64,000 nt of DNA from Dermacentor variabilis (taxonomy: Eukaryota; Arthropoda; Arachnida; Ixodida; Ixodidae), in the NCBI RefSeq assembly GCF_050947875.1, contig NC_134569.1, positions 18,761,631 through 18,825,630 on the forward strand. The letters are read 5' to 3'. A program made the position numbers and the translations under genes. Positions 56,801-63,960 of the stretch are shown here, one piece after another. The notes under the pieces were generated by a model, which did not search any database, was not told the DNA's origin, and saw only the letters and a program-made list of their open reading frames with translations. Within the stretch, counting starts at the first letter, position 1; every line of letters begins with the position of its first letter.

Positions 56801-58568
56801 TAGTTTGTTATATCCTGTTTTGTTATAATGAGATTCGAATGTATCTTGTCGAGATCAGTGTCCCTCAGAAAAGTTGAGAGCATCTTTGTAGTGTGGGACA
56901 CGCTGGCCACACTAATCCACGGCCCAAGTACATGTTATAGCTCAAGGTGTGAACCATGAGGCACATTTAGTGCGGTCATTAGGACAGTAGTTTGGAATGC
57001 AAAGGGCATAGGAGTCTTTTAATAAAGTATAGCATGAGATTCAGACAACTGAATAGATACTCTTGAAATTCTTATGGCTAAGGGATCTTTTTGAAATAAT
57101 GCTAGATGGCTAGATGGCTGCAAATGTCCTGCTTTATTTTTATTCCCTATAGCCACTCCAGGGGAGGTATTATGTAAGAGTCCACCTAGTGGACATGTCC
57201 ATTTCGTCTGCTGCTGAAGTGCTGATTGGCTGTGGTGTCTCGCGGCTGTGGATGCACAGCCCAGCCCAGCCCAGCCCAGCCAATCAGGATTTCAACAGCA
57301 GATAGAATGGACATGCCCACTAGGTGGACTCTTACAGAATACCTCCTCTGGAGTGGCTATAGAGAATAAAAATAAAGCAGGACATTTGCAGCCATCTAGC
57401 CATCTAGAATTATTTCAAAAAGATCCCTTAGCCATAAGAATTTCAAGAGTATCTATTCAGTTGTCTGAATCTCGTGCTATACTTTATTAAAAAACTCCTA
57501 GATAGAATGGACATGCCCACTAGGTGGACTCTAACAGAATACCTCCCCAGTACTCCATTTGAAGCACATACATATATATTTTTAAATTTTTTGCACAGTC
57601 TCACTAATATTGCGACACTGGTAGACACATGGCCTCACTGCTTCTAATCAGTTTCATTAAAGACCCATCAATTTCTCTTCCAGCTTAATTATGGCACCAG
57701 AAGGCCACAATTACAAATGTTTCCTGCACTTCTAAAGAGACTAATATATACTATAGACCCTTATTTTGCCATTTGAACTCCTTTGCACAACTCTGCCATT
57801 TAGGCATTACATTTTCTGAAGGCACTAAAGTGTTTTACAACTGAAAATGATTTTATCCATCAGGTGTTTGTAATGCCAAGCACATTTACAATGATTTACT
57901 CCAAGTGTTCACAAACAGCCTTGGAATATTTGGCATGTAATAAACTCTAAACAGACACACACTACCAGTGCAACAAATGCAAGCGGTAAAGCAATCAGTG
58001 AAAGTAGGTAGGCTTTAATGGAGCCTGACTTCTGTAGTCACCAATCATCTACTAACATATCTGCCTATGTACAACCCCTTACATTCTCTGTGACGCAGCG
58101 CAGTGCTACATTATTCACAAATATTCCTGCATGATAATAGAAATTTCAGCCTTTTTGCAGATTGTACGTGCCATGAAGTTTTAAGCGAATTGCAACCCTT
58201 TTGGCCTTGCAGTGTGCTCAAACCTTCTACCAAATACCTGAGCAGTTCTTGCCGTCCACTGAACACGTCACATTGTGGCCCAAGAGGCATCATGCACCAC
58301 ACGTACTGCCAACATGTGATGTGACCTCCTTTTGGCTGCTGCTCTAAATGTATTGTGCGTTGCCTTATTGTTATTATTAACATCATTATATTATTACCAT
58401 CTTATATTATTAAGATCTTATTATATTATTAACATCATTATACGTTTTGGGCTGTTTCCTGTTCGTGCACTTCCAGGTCAAGATTAGCGATTTTGGGTTG
58501 TCTCGCGCACTCGCCATGGGAAGTGACTACTATCGTGCGACCACAGGTGGACGATGGCCTCTCAAGTG
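23051..58568 (+). CDS. Shark: Shark-type tyrosine kinase (SH2-ankyrin-SH2-kinase), 14 exons, 3' end outside window
   Basis: Exons 23051-23087, 23240-23371, 30663-30815, 32499-32648, 35200-35381, 38340-38583, 38746-38816, 40309-40434, 43488-43596, 43807-43908, 46964-47034, 52603-52740, 54553-54741 and 58477-58568 join in phase for 598 codons plus 2 nt. Domains in order: N-SH2 (W39, FLVR arginine R65), five ankyrin repeats (about 147-300), C-SH2 (W314, R340), Pro/Ser linker, kinase (GEGEYGSV 440-447, K465, E479, HRDLAARN 553-560, DFG 573-575, activation tyrosines Y586-Y587). This arrangement is unique to Shark/HTK16 kinases. In Drosophila, Shark binds the phosphorylated ITAM of Draper in phagocytic glia and acts in dorsal closure. 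ATG 23051 is the first in frame after an in-frame TGA at 23003. The last exon ends on TG|G of PLKW; no continuation is visible before 64000, so further exons lie beyond. All kinase catalytic residues seen are intact. Confidence 0.93.
23240..32648 (+). CDS. Shark: Shark N-terminal SH2 domain exons
   Basis: Exons 23240-23371, 30663-30815 and the start of 32499-32648. The SH2 starts at [19 protein letters not shown], continues [20 protein letters not shown] with the phosphotyrosine-binding arginine in FLVR, then a central sheet ending [12 protein letters not shown] and the last helix LEELVHQ. The junction between the first two exons uses a GC donor (see separate entry). After the SH2 a Gly/Pro-rich segment (about 25 residues, GPP/PPPP) leads into the ankyrin repeats. 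In Drosophila this domain is thought to dock on the receptor ITAM. Confidence 0.9.
23372..23377 (+). other. Non-canonical GC splice donor (GC-AG intron) in Shark
   Basis: The exon ends CAAG and the intron starts GCATGT. The next exon starts 30663 after CATGCAG, giving the codon G|GA and an unbroken SH2 ([13 protein letters not shown]). No GT near the exon end keeps this reading. GC-AG introns are a known minor class. Confidence 0.75.
23634..23745. repeat. Short direct-repeat patch
   Basis: TGCCACACGGGCACAGAAAA and GTGCCACACGGACATGCTTA, with TAATGCC / TTTAATGTCATTCGCG / TTAATGCCATTCGCG words repeated. It looks like the end of a small DNA transposon, not identified. Confidence 0.4.
27622..28164 (+). 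mobile_element. Probable solo LTR
   Basis: A 543-bp block begins TGTTGTGGGGATGC and ends GAACCCCACA, giving TG...CA borders with a TGTGGGG/CCCCACA inverted repeat. An AATAAA lies about 75 bp before the end, followed by a short R/U5-like part. It is GC-rich against AT-rich intron flanks. No target-site duplication was evident and no internal retrotransposon sequence adjoins it. Confidence 0.55.
28441..28960 (+). mobile_element. LTR-like promoter segment with GAGA tract
   Basis: A GAGA-rich run (about 28440-28515), a TATA box in GGCTATAAAAGCACC (about 28649), then AATAAAGC at 28909. The order TATA, about 260 bp, poly(A) signal is what an LTR would show. Borders are not clear. Confidence 0.35.
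29304..29559 (+). mobile_element. Tick Ruka-type SINE with target-site duplication
   Basis: The element (29314-29549) has an A-box region (GGCTATGGTGTTGGGCAG), B-box GGATCGAATCCCGG and a body with CCCAGGTGGTCCGAATTTCC and GTAAAACCCCATAATT. It is flanked by 10-bp direct repeats TTTAATTGTT at 29304-29313 and 29550-29559. I recognise it as the Ruka SINE described in Rhipicephalus. It is the main organism marker in this window. Confidence 0.85.
31707..31737. repeat. Perfect 14-bp palindrome with 3-nt loop
   Basis: CAAGAACTAACTGC, loop AGG, GCAGTTAGTTCTTG. Confidence 0.8.
32499..38583 (+). CDS. Shark: Shark ankyrin-repeat exons (five repeats)
   Basis: Exons 32499-32648, 35200-35381 and 38340-38583. 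The repeats read [80 protein letters not shown] and a weaker fifth, [20 protein letters not shown]. Exon junctions fall inside repeats one and three. Five repeats between the SH2 domains is the number I recall for Drosophila Shark. The exons are much more GC-rich than the AT-rich introns, which makes them stand out by eye. Confidence 0.9.
33565..33997 (-). pseudogene. Penelope GIY-YIG fragment, inverted copy
   Basis: The minus-strand text carries [13 protein letters not shown] and DWEQQHE-like traces of the same nuclease end as the plus-strand copy at 34440-34865. It starts (minus) with a degenerate [12 protein letters not shown]. Several frameshifts. Confidence 0.6.
34440..34865 (+). pseudogene. 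Penelope GIY-YIG fragment, direct copy
   Basis: [16 protein letters not shown], a stop in place of Arg, then [13 protein letters not shown]. It continues to the same tail (GTAAGCCAATTCTTTCC, TTTAGAAAGGATGCTG) that is found inverted at 33565-33997. Together the two form an inverted pair with about 450 bp between them. Confidence 0.65.
36350..37157. repeat. Transposon fragment ending in GGGGCCCTTTAAG
   Basis: The right border GGTGAGGGGCCCTTTAAGA is the inverted form of the TTAAAGGGCCCCT end seen at 1360. The partner left end was not found. The stretch is GC-richer than the neighbouring intron (many CG dinucleotides at 36350-36750). Confidence 0.35.
37158..38339. other. Shark intron, AT-rich
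   Basis: No repeats, transposon motifs or coding exons seen before the acceptor at 38339. Confidence 0.5.
38746..43596 (+). CDS. Shark: Shark C-terminal SH2 domain exons
   Basis: Exons 38746-38816, 40309-40434 and 43488-43596. The domain begins [11 protein letters not shown], continues [19 protein letters not shown] with the binding arginine at R340, then [19 protein letters not shown], and closes with [20 protein letters not shown] and [10 protein letters not shown]. The entry motif is W-L-H rather than the common W-[YF]-H-G, and the phosphotyrosine loop is Arg-rich (RRGRRSS). Phases are 0 and 0. A piggyBac-like element ends 47 bp before the middle exon. The acceptor at 40308 was chosen because it gives phase 0; AG at 40315 would break the frame. 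Confidence 0.88.
39500..40261 (+). mobile_element. Non-autonomous piggyBac-like element
   Basis: Both borders are TTAA. The left end reads TTAACTCTTTCCGTATTGAG, the right end (reverse complement) TTAACTATTTTCCTACCATG. Inside, 39690-39885 encodes an acidic peptide ([20 protein letters not shown]) like the N-terminus of piggyBac transposases, then stops; no DDD catalytic part is present. A 43-bp unit (GTTTGAAACA.TGCTTT.GAGA) is repeated twice at 39551-39635. The right border is 47 bp before a Shark exon. Confidence 0.55.
40839..41632 (+). repeat. Composite repeat, locus 1
   Basis: Unit A (40839-40943, GCCACTCCAGAAACATTTTT) is joined to unit B (about 40963-41632, a pogo-like MITE body with GTCAACGACCGACTTTCCGG). 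Both are almost identical to 45039-45163 and 45363-45960. Unit B is cut at its 3' end by the GT microsatellite. Confidence 0.75.
41661..41843. repeat. (GT)n/(GC)n compound microsatellite
   Basis: About 183 bp of alternating purine-pyrimidine: GT runs with two GC-rich interruptions (about 41673-41690 and 41761-41789). Confidence 0.95.
41900..43487. other. Shark intron part without recognised features
   Basis: AT-rich. A C-run at about 42365-42377 and nothing else that I can name. Confidence 0.45.
43807..43908 (+). CDS. Shark: Shark linker exon between SH2 and kinase
   Basis: The exon encodes [19 protein letters not shown] and [16 protein letters not shown], a short Pro/Ser/Thr-rich linker with no domain. 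It is flanked by TCCTCAG and GTAAGT and is in phase 1 at both ends. Drosophila Shark has a longer proline-rich linker here, so the tick form looks compact. Confidence 0.85.
44232..44345. repeat. Inverted repeat with Penelope-end-like words
   Basis: GACACGGGTGGAGACAAGAT / GACAAGGACGAG on the left pairs with CTCGTCCTTGTAGTCTTGCC / TTCGTCCGTGTC on the right, about 40-nt imperfect arms. Confidence 0.5.
44812..46222 (+). repeat. Composite repeat, locus 2
   Basis: Order: C1 (44812-45039), A2 (45039-45163), CAGGGTGTCTACC repeat (45231-45355), B2 (45363-45960), C2 (45957-46178). C1 and C2 are direct copies about 95% alike by eye. After C2 a pogo-like border GCATTAACGAGACTCTACTA ends at about 46222. 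Confidence 0.75.
46964..52740 (+). CDS. Shark: Shark kinase N-lobe exons
   Basis: Exon 46964-47034 encodes the ATP-binding glycine loop ([17 protein letters not shown]). Exon 52603-52740 encodes [20 protein letters not shown] with the ATP-anchoring lysine K465 and the helix-C glutamate E479, then [19 protein letters not shown] and the start of the hinge. The intron between them is 5.6 kb and holds the inverted RTE LINE and a SINE-like copy. Confidence 0.92.
47556..47588. repeat. Perfect 15-bp palindrome with 3-nt loop
   Basis: AATTAGCATGCGCTG, loop ATA, CAGCGCATGCTAATT. Confidence 0.85.
48780..49740 (-). pseudogene. RTE-clade LINE endonuclease segment, inverted
   Basis: Reading minus from about 49514: [47 protein letters not shown], then in another frame [15 protein letters not shown] and [26 protein letters not shown]. 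These are the N-R-T, E, and GDFNA-type motifs (here GNFNA) of an apurinic-type endonuclease. The segment breaks off at its 3' end exactly where the plus-strand segment at 50250 takes over. Confidence 0.8.
49741..49880 (-). mobile_element. tRNA-derived SINE-like segment
   Basis: On the minus strand: TTATCTGACTGAGCTGGCTT (A-box-like) and GGAAGTTCGAATCCTCG (B-box), 40 bp apart, followed by a GA/CT-rich and T-rich tail (49741-49775). The acceptor stem does not pair well, so it is not taken as a tRNA gene. Confidence 0.5.
50250..52143 (+). pseudogene. RTE-clade LINE, endonuclease end and reverse transcriptase
   Basis: Starts at [20 protein letters not shown] and RCSDHRLV (last endonuclease block), then a linker, then [34 protein letters not shown], and after an internal deletion [26 protein letters not shown] with the active-site FADD, and [10 protein letters not shown]. 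The 3' end GTCCTGCAGTGGACTTAATA-TAGGGTGATGATG is an RTE-type tail with a short ATG repeat. Stops and a deletion make it inactive. It is in sense with Shark. Confidence 0.85.
51249..51287. repeat. 18-bp perfect inverted repeat at the RT deletion junction
   Basis: GAATAGCATTGGAGAGAC, loop ACA, then GTCTCTCCAATGCTATTC. The right arm is genuine RT sequence (SPMLF-type block); the left arm is its inverted copy. ATATTCACCAAGA occurs just upstream twice (about 51195 and 51238). Confidence 0.85.
53278..54114. mobile_element. TIR element with TTAAAGGGACAC-type ends
   Basis: Left end TTAGAGGGACACTAAAGGCA, right end (reverse complement) TTAAAGGGACACAAAAGGCA; both continue AATA.TAAGT. About 837 bp with no transposase. 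It lies in the intron between two Shark kinase exons. Confidence 0.7.
53563..53608. repeat. 46-bp palindrome, 22-bp perfect arms
   Basis: GCCACTTGACCAAAAGCAGC-TG, spacer CA, and its exact reverse complement. It lies inside the TIR element. Confidence 0.9.
54270..54321 (+). repeat. 26-bp perfect tandem duplication
   Basis: CCATGACATGTAAATGTGCT-GCATGA occurs twice head to tail. Confidence 0.9.
54553..54741 (+). CDS. Shark: Shark kinase catalytic-loop exon
   Basis: 63 codons, phase 0 at both ends. It starts with the hinge ([16 protein letters not shown]) and ends after the catalytic loop [18 protein letters not shown]. The HRDLAARN form is that of a tyrosine kinase, with D555 as catalytic base. 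Confidence 0.95.
55169..55972 (-). CDS. Uncharacterised 267-codon open frame inside degenerate tandem repeats
   Basis: This is the longest uninterrupted reading frame in the window, antisense in a Shark intron. I do not recognise the product. It is Cys-rich and its text repeats loosely ([20 protein letters not shown] and [20 protein letters not shown]), because the DNA is a decayed tandem array with units of roughly 110-170 bp (CCCAGCTGTG.CTG.CTGC, CCCCAAGATTGCG). An open frame can arise by chance in such an array when the unit is a multiple of three. I think it more likely non-coding. Confidence 0.2.
   Translation of the reverse strand: MSVTKKCQTIARRVHRFPWGLALICHSSSKLPCRIHCQATLVFVAAMAMLGETALCTACMAMPCRCKTLVRSVLCDAPRRQAQLGVASDTLVTQCWGSRASLHLSHHAANLCVAVSNISTFTFLFPYGMSCRQPQLGLSSETSPAQSWGSRPGCAFTSPSPCGVPCKLEAGHGLQDCIDASAVLEATSRPSQTGVAKFTCLLHYTAELCVECHMLLDCDKQSGKRTQKTITMEQKAVTKRLSRQVLSRATPKILLLFHSNFITCMAV
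56505..56575. repeat. (GTGC)n/(GC)n microsatellite
   Basis: GTGCGTGC repeats around a GC core, about 70 bp. Confidence 0.9.
57009..57500. repeat. Long palindrome with about 225-bp arms
   Basis: 57009-57236 and 57276-57500 are reverse complements with only scattered mismatches (for example TAGGAGTCTTTTAATAAAGT on the left and ACTTTATTAAAAAACTCCTA on the right). The 40-bp centre holds (CAGCC)4 at about 57256-57281. A partial extra copy of part of the right arm (ATAGAATGGACATGCCCACT) follows at 57503-57547. Confidence 0.9.
58477..58568 (+). CDS. Shark: Shark kinase activation-segment exon (last in window)
   Basis: The exon encodes [20 protein letters not shown] and [11 protein letters not shown], with the Mg-binding DFG aspartate and twin activation-loop tyrosines as in Syk/Zap70-like kinases. 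It ends in phase 2 at TG|GTGAGT. The APE-containing continuation was looked for and not seen up to 64000. Confidence 0.93.
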
Positions 58569-60749
58569 GTGAGTGGCTCCCGCAGTTGCTTGATTATCTG
58601 TGCTTTGCTCAAGTCTTGCACTTGTTTTTGATGCTACCCTCAGTCTTAACCACACAAAGCCTAAATGCCGCTCTATATCAAGGAAAATTCGAAATTGTTA
58701 ACATTTTCTTCTGGTCATAAAAAGTACATTAATACCAAAATAACAATGAAAAGTTACTTGAGTAATAACATAATTAGTACACCAATTAATTATTTGGTTT
58801 GCTGAACTATCCACACATGGAAAACTTGCTCCAGTGCATAAAACACGCTACTATGGGCTTGCCATTAAGTTTCCTGCACTTATATAAACATTTTCAGGTT
58901 TTAAACTCTGCGTACAAAAAAATGGTGTTAGGTCCTGCTGGGTTAAATGTCTGCTCAATTGATGCACTTTTTGTGGCACTGGTGCTAGGAAAGATCAGGC
59001 AGTGTCCGTACAAGCTCACAGAGAGTAAGGATGGTGGTGCCAATTATTCCACACACTTTTGAATTAAGCACCAAGCTGTAAGCCATTGTTACGGTGTAGC
59101 AAAAGCTTTCAATTAACTTCTAAAATTTGGTCGATGGCGCTGTTCCATGAGCAAATACCACCTAGTAGGTAATCCTTGCAAATGTAGTCTTCACTGAAGA
59201 TATCAGTATGTGGTGCCTGTAACAAATTTCAAAGTGCTGGATGTAATTGTGGTTATGCAAAAATATTTTCGAAGAGGTTAGAAAAGTTTCACATGCCCTA
59301 TGTAAATTCCAGCTGTGTCAGCAAGCTTGACCTGAAAGACAATGTGCTTTTAGGAGTGCCAACATATTTTGCAAGTTGTATAACCTCTACTGCATGTTCA
59401 TCGCACACAGGAGAATAAAATTTAGCAAGTCTTATGGTTGGGAAACATCTAAATCCTAGATTTGGCCTTGAAATGCCAGATGTGGCATTATTAACATTAT
59501 AATGATGTTGTGATGCAGGGCAAAATTTTCTGACATTGTGCACCAATAAAGGTAGTTATGATGACAAAACATAAACAAAAAGTGCTGCAGACTTTTGGCT
59601 GCGCTCGCACATGGCAGCCACAGCATTAGCAGCAACGGAGCAGCGAGCCAGTGTATCATGACTTCATCATAGATCCATTTCCTGGGTACTGAAATTAAAG
59701 CTAGTTTGTAGAAACAAGCATTGTAGTGAATTATTTAGGGTGCTACATTACTCTTGCTAGTATCTTTGCTAAAGTTCAGAGGGTGTGGACCTTCACTTAA
59801 TGCAAAAAAATGACAAATCAACAAGGTAATGTCAGCACTCCTAGCCATGCCACTTAGCTAAACTACATATATTACCAAGGTTCTGAGTTAGCGTAAGACA
59901 CAAACAGTAGAGTTAAATGCATTTGTGTACTGTTTCCCAAGTGATGTGGGTAACTGACCAGCCAGAGATTTGCTCAGGCTACAAGCACCACATCCCATGC
60001 AGAGCCACATTCCATGCAGAACCACATTCCAAACTACTAACCTGAGTGGCATGTCAATCAGTGAAAATGGAACACAACACTCTGTGACGATTGGTCAAAG
60101 TGTGGTCATTTGAGCTCCAGCAAACACTGACCAAGGCTCAGACTTGTGACTTCTGCAATTATGTAATGATCCTAATCCACTGTCGCACATCATCAGTGGT
60201 CAGAGCAATGCTCTGCCTGCGTTATCAGTGGGATCAGTCATCCTGAACGATAGATGATGAGAGTGGCATAAAATCGAGTGGAAGGAGTTGCTACATTACA
60301 CCATACCTGTGCCTTTCGGTGCCGTTTGTGCTATGGCAGACAGCATGGCAAATAACAGCACCAGGGCTCCTCCAGCTGCAAGTACCACGACCAGATATCA
60401 TGTGGTGCCTAGTCCTGCACGTCATCTTTTTTCACCTTTGGCCAGGGACTATGGCATTTTGCATGGTTGCATCCTAATCAAACTGCCTATAGGATGGCAG
60501 CTTAGGTTTGAAAGCAGGTTTATGGGTTTACTTTTCTGTATTCTATAAGAATTTTGGAAGTATAAGCATTTTCTGTAGGTCTGATACGGAAGGTAAATAG
60601 TATGGATTGGATGTATTTTTTGACAAGCATCTGCCAAGCATGGGGTTGTACCTACACGATATTCAAAAGGAGCAACTCGCAGAATGGCAGAATGAGTCCT
60701 TCCTGGGCTGCGTACAGTGAACTTCAGCTGTAGTTAGAGACATAAGCCC
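58569..60749. other. Start of the last visible Shark intron
   Basis: AT-rich. A short tandem repeat (CATGCAGAGCCACATTC type, two units) lies at about 59994-60031. No other feature seen. Confidence 0.45.
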
Positions 60750-61536
60750 CGTTTACATGAATGCGACAGTGGCGCATCGAATTTCCAAGCGCATTTGGGA
60801 AAGGCGATGCGACGCCGTTTACATGTAGCGCCTTAACTCTCGCGAGAACGTAGCGCCACATGGTGTCGTATAAGGGAAGTGCAACCGACTTCCGGTGTAA
60901 CTGGTTTCCTGTAGTAGGGCGAGTGCACGTTGGTGGTTGAGTGCCGAGAAATAGACAGTTTAGTTTAGCGTACGCAACTTATAGCGTACGCTATACGCTA
61001 TAGTGTAGCGGACGCAAAGCCGCGCACATGTTTTGCAGCTTTAGTAGGCCAGCGAGATTTTCGGATCTCAGAAGCCATATGCCGTCGTTGCGGCTATTTT
61101 CTGACTCTAGCGATAGGTAACGCTGACATCTCGAATGTTTCTTTCGTTAGGCTTCGACTCGTTCGAAACGAGAAGCGATCTCGAAAACACCACAAGGGTA
61201 TCCATAATACTTTGTCGTCGAAGCGGTCTGAGACTAAGCGAAAGCCGTTTACACAATCATTTGCTGCGAACCAAGTGCATTTTACAAAAGCAACGCCAAA
61301 TTCAATTCGAAGCGGGCAGCCGGGACCGCCGCCATGTTGATGGCTAATTCCTTCCCATCATTCCTAATGCGACGATCCTGCGTTTACATGCTCCGTGAGA
61401 GTCAACTCGCGCTCGTAAATCTACCCTCGCCTGGCGCATTAATGCGATGCGCCTTCCTAGCGCATTACTGCTGTTTACATGAATGTGATGCGCTAGAAAT
61501 GCGATGCGATGCCACACTGTCGCATTCATGTAAACG
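60750..61536. mobile_element. TIR element with 22-bp perfect inverted ends and GTTTACATG sub-repeats
   Basis: CGTTTACATGAATGCGACAG-TG at 60750-60771 is the exact reverse complement of 61515-61536. GTTTACATG recurs inside (about 60820, 61382, 61471). The interior is GC-rich with many CG dinucleotides, unlike the flanks. No transposase recognised. Confidence 0.75.
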
Positions 61537-61711
61537 CTGCTATAGGGGTGCTAATCACCTGCTCAGTGAGAATGTGTGGACAAGGCACAGCAAACGAGCA
61601 GGTGGCAGCAGTGTGAACTGCTTGCTACGACTTCTTTTCTAAGAAACTGTACTGGCCTATCAATGAGGAGAGATTCCTCAAAAAAAAAAACGACAGTGGA
61701 TAGGCTCACTC

Positions 61712-62410
61712 AATAATAATAATAATAATAATAATAACTTTATTTACATCCGAAATACATGATGCCGGAGGCCTACAGAAAAAGCTGTCACATTGCAGCT
61801 TGACAAGGCCGCAGGCCCCCGTACTGGCAACTTCACGTAGCAGTCAGCGAATTATATAATATATATGAGTTATAATCAGCTCTCACTGAAAATCCATGCA
61901 CACAAAAAGACAAAACTCATTCCATATTCAGACATCGTTATACAAATTATGTTATACAATTTGAAGTTATACAATTAATACAATTACAATACAATTAATA
62001 CAAGTAATACAATACAATTTGAAGTAATACAATTACGAAGTACAAACATTCAGCTTTCAAGACACTGTTTATCCATACAAGAACGCCACCAGAGACCAGC
62101 GCACACAAAATGTACCGCAGAGAGTGCAGATAACTCCGCAGTAAAGGTGCAGCAAAATTATACACTAACTACACTATTCTTGTTTCCCTTTTTGTTTTCT
62201 TCTACGCACTAAAGTATTTTCGAAGGTCCACAAAAGTAATTTTGTCGGGCTCTATATTTTGTTTCTGTAGTGTATTCAATAACCTTGGCAGCCGGTTTTT
62301 TGACATTTGTAAGCCATATGTTGTCCTACAAGTATCTATTGCCCATGTTTCAAAATTTCGCGTATTATATGTAGTAGAGTGATATTTCAACTTCGCTAAC
62401 TGACACAACT
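61712..62410 (-). pseudogene. 3' end of a non-LTR retrotransposon (CR1/Jockey-like RT tail)
   Basis: Minus-strand frame 62408-62202 gives STTYNTRNFETWAIDTCRTT and YGLQMSKNRLPRLLNTLQ, the YNTR...TNYG-type tail of such reverse transcriptases. The element then runs through a 3' UTR to an (ATT)n tail at 61712-61737. Strongly 5' truncated. Confidence 0.65.
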
Positions 62411-63100
62411 TCTCAAGCTTAAAAGGAGAGAGATATCAAAAGATCGTAAAATCCCAACCCTGGAAAAAAGCAAGCATGCAGGAGGCCCCATAGGACTTGA
62501 GTGCCGTGGTGTTGGAGTCGGGCGTCACACTAAGAGCTGCACTGTAGCCTACATCGCCAGTGGAACGGTTAGCTGGCCTACACTAACAGGGAATCACATG
62601 GAGGCTCGTGGTGTTGTCCATACTTTCACAACAAAAGTTGCATCCTTGCTGATGAGTACGACGTCAGGAGGCTGGAGGAATAGAACAGGGGTTTATTTAT
62701 ATGGGAAGGCAAACAGTTATAGAGAAAGAAATACTCATGCTGGCAGAAGCAGAAGACAGCACCTATTATCTTGTAACACAGTTGCATCATTCTCAGAGCA
62801 CTGCTACGTGATGGCAGAGCACACTAAATCGTTTGGAGTAGCATGCTCCACACAATGAGCCCGTCTCTTAAAAACCATCTATCTTCTCAAGATCACTCGC
62901 TAGGGAAACAGATCATGTCCTAATCGGCCAAACCGGTGGTCATGTGGACATCCCAAAAATCTGCCTCCAGGAAAGAGAGTCCACACCATGGATGCACTGC
63001 CCCCAAGGTGGTCGTGGAAAGGGGGAAGCAAGTGCACTGTACTCATTGCCCTGGTGAAGACCGCGAAAGTGAACAACCCAAGCCGCCTGATGGAAAGCCG

Positions 63101-63140
63101 CTTCACAAAATTCCATGCCACTTCACAAAATTCCATGCCA
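63101..63140 (+). repeat. 20-bp perfect tandem duplication
   Basis: CTTCACAAAATTCCATGCCA twice in a row. Confidence 0.9.
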
Positions 63141-63489
63141 CTTCTTGACTGGTTTGATGGGTTGTCATGACGCACAACACTTGGCACTTGTAATTAGTAG
63201 CCTCTTTGACGTGGTCGGCTTGGGCGGAATAGAAATGCATCCCCTTGTAAAAATGCTGACTTTGTCAGCATCTCAGTGTTCAACTCGCCCAACAAGCCAC
63301 TCTTATGAATGTATCTAAGCACATGCAATTCTATCTTATGGACATATCTGCTCTCTATCAAGTGAATAGTGCAAGATCTGTCAAAAGCAACCAAACTTCT
63401 GCTATTACTGTTTTGCTGGGCCTCACACATCAAAAAAGTAGTCCCCTCTGCTTTCAACACACCAGTCTCAGCTGCTTCCATTTGTGGAT

Positions 63490-63960
63490 GGCCTGTGATA
63501 TTGCCATGTGTGACGTTTGCCTATAACACAGCCGTACAGGAGACCACACAGTTTACGCCGTTTGAACTTATATACGGGCACCGCATCATGTCAACACTTG
63601 ACACCATGCTACCTGTGGCTAATAGCCCTACCAACGAACATGTAGAAGAGTTCATACAAAGAAGCAAAGAGGCATGCCAGCTTGCTCAGCATCGTATCTA
63701 GAGCCAACAGCGTACCAACACCCTTCGATACAACCAGGGTCGACACGACGGCCATTACAATCTCGGAGACTGTGTGTGGGTCTGGACACCCTTCCATCAC
63801 CAGTGACTCTCTGAAAAGTTGCTGCACTGGTATTTTTATCTCTACAAGGTTACACACCGCTTCAGTTACATAACCTACGAAGCCGTCCCCTATAGTTCTG
63901 ACCCCGGTTCACTTCATCGTCGTCCTCGCGCTGAAGTTGTTCATGTAGTGCGCATGAAGC
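63490..63960 (+). pseudogene. Ty3/gypsy integrase C-terminal part
   Basis: LPCVTFAYNTAVQETTQFTP followed by FELIYGHRIMSTLDTMLP is the end of a gypsy integrase core. After stops and frameshifts come HYNLGDCVWVWTP, ITYEAVPYSSD and VVHVVRMKPYYA, the usual C-terminal barrel and tail. It belongs to a different lineage from the minus-strand copy at 5.7 kb. The left boundary is unclear. Confidence 0.78.

Larger units (their letters stand above)
55003..56848. mobile_element. Possible pogo/Tigger-like element
   Basis: Left CACTCGAACATCATTGTAAT-GAAG and right (reverse complement) ATTCGAATCTCATTATAACA are inward-facing, imperfect inverted ends about 1.85 kb apart. GTTATATC words follow both ends. No transposase was seen inside. 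Confidence 0.4.

Noticed and set aside
60288..60548. Candidate remaining Shark kinase exon
   Set aside because: Text lacks the APE, DVWSFG or other C-lobe motifs; no other frame up to 64000 has them.
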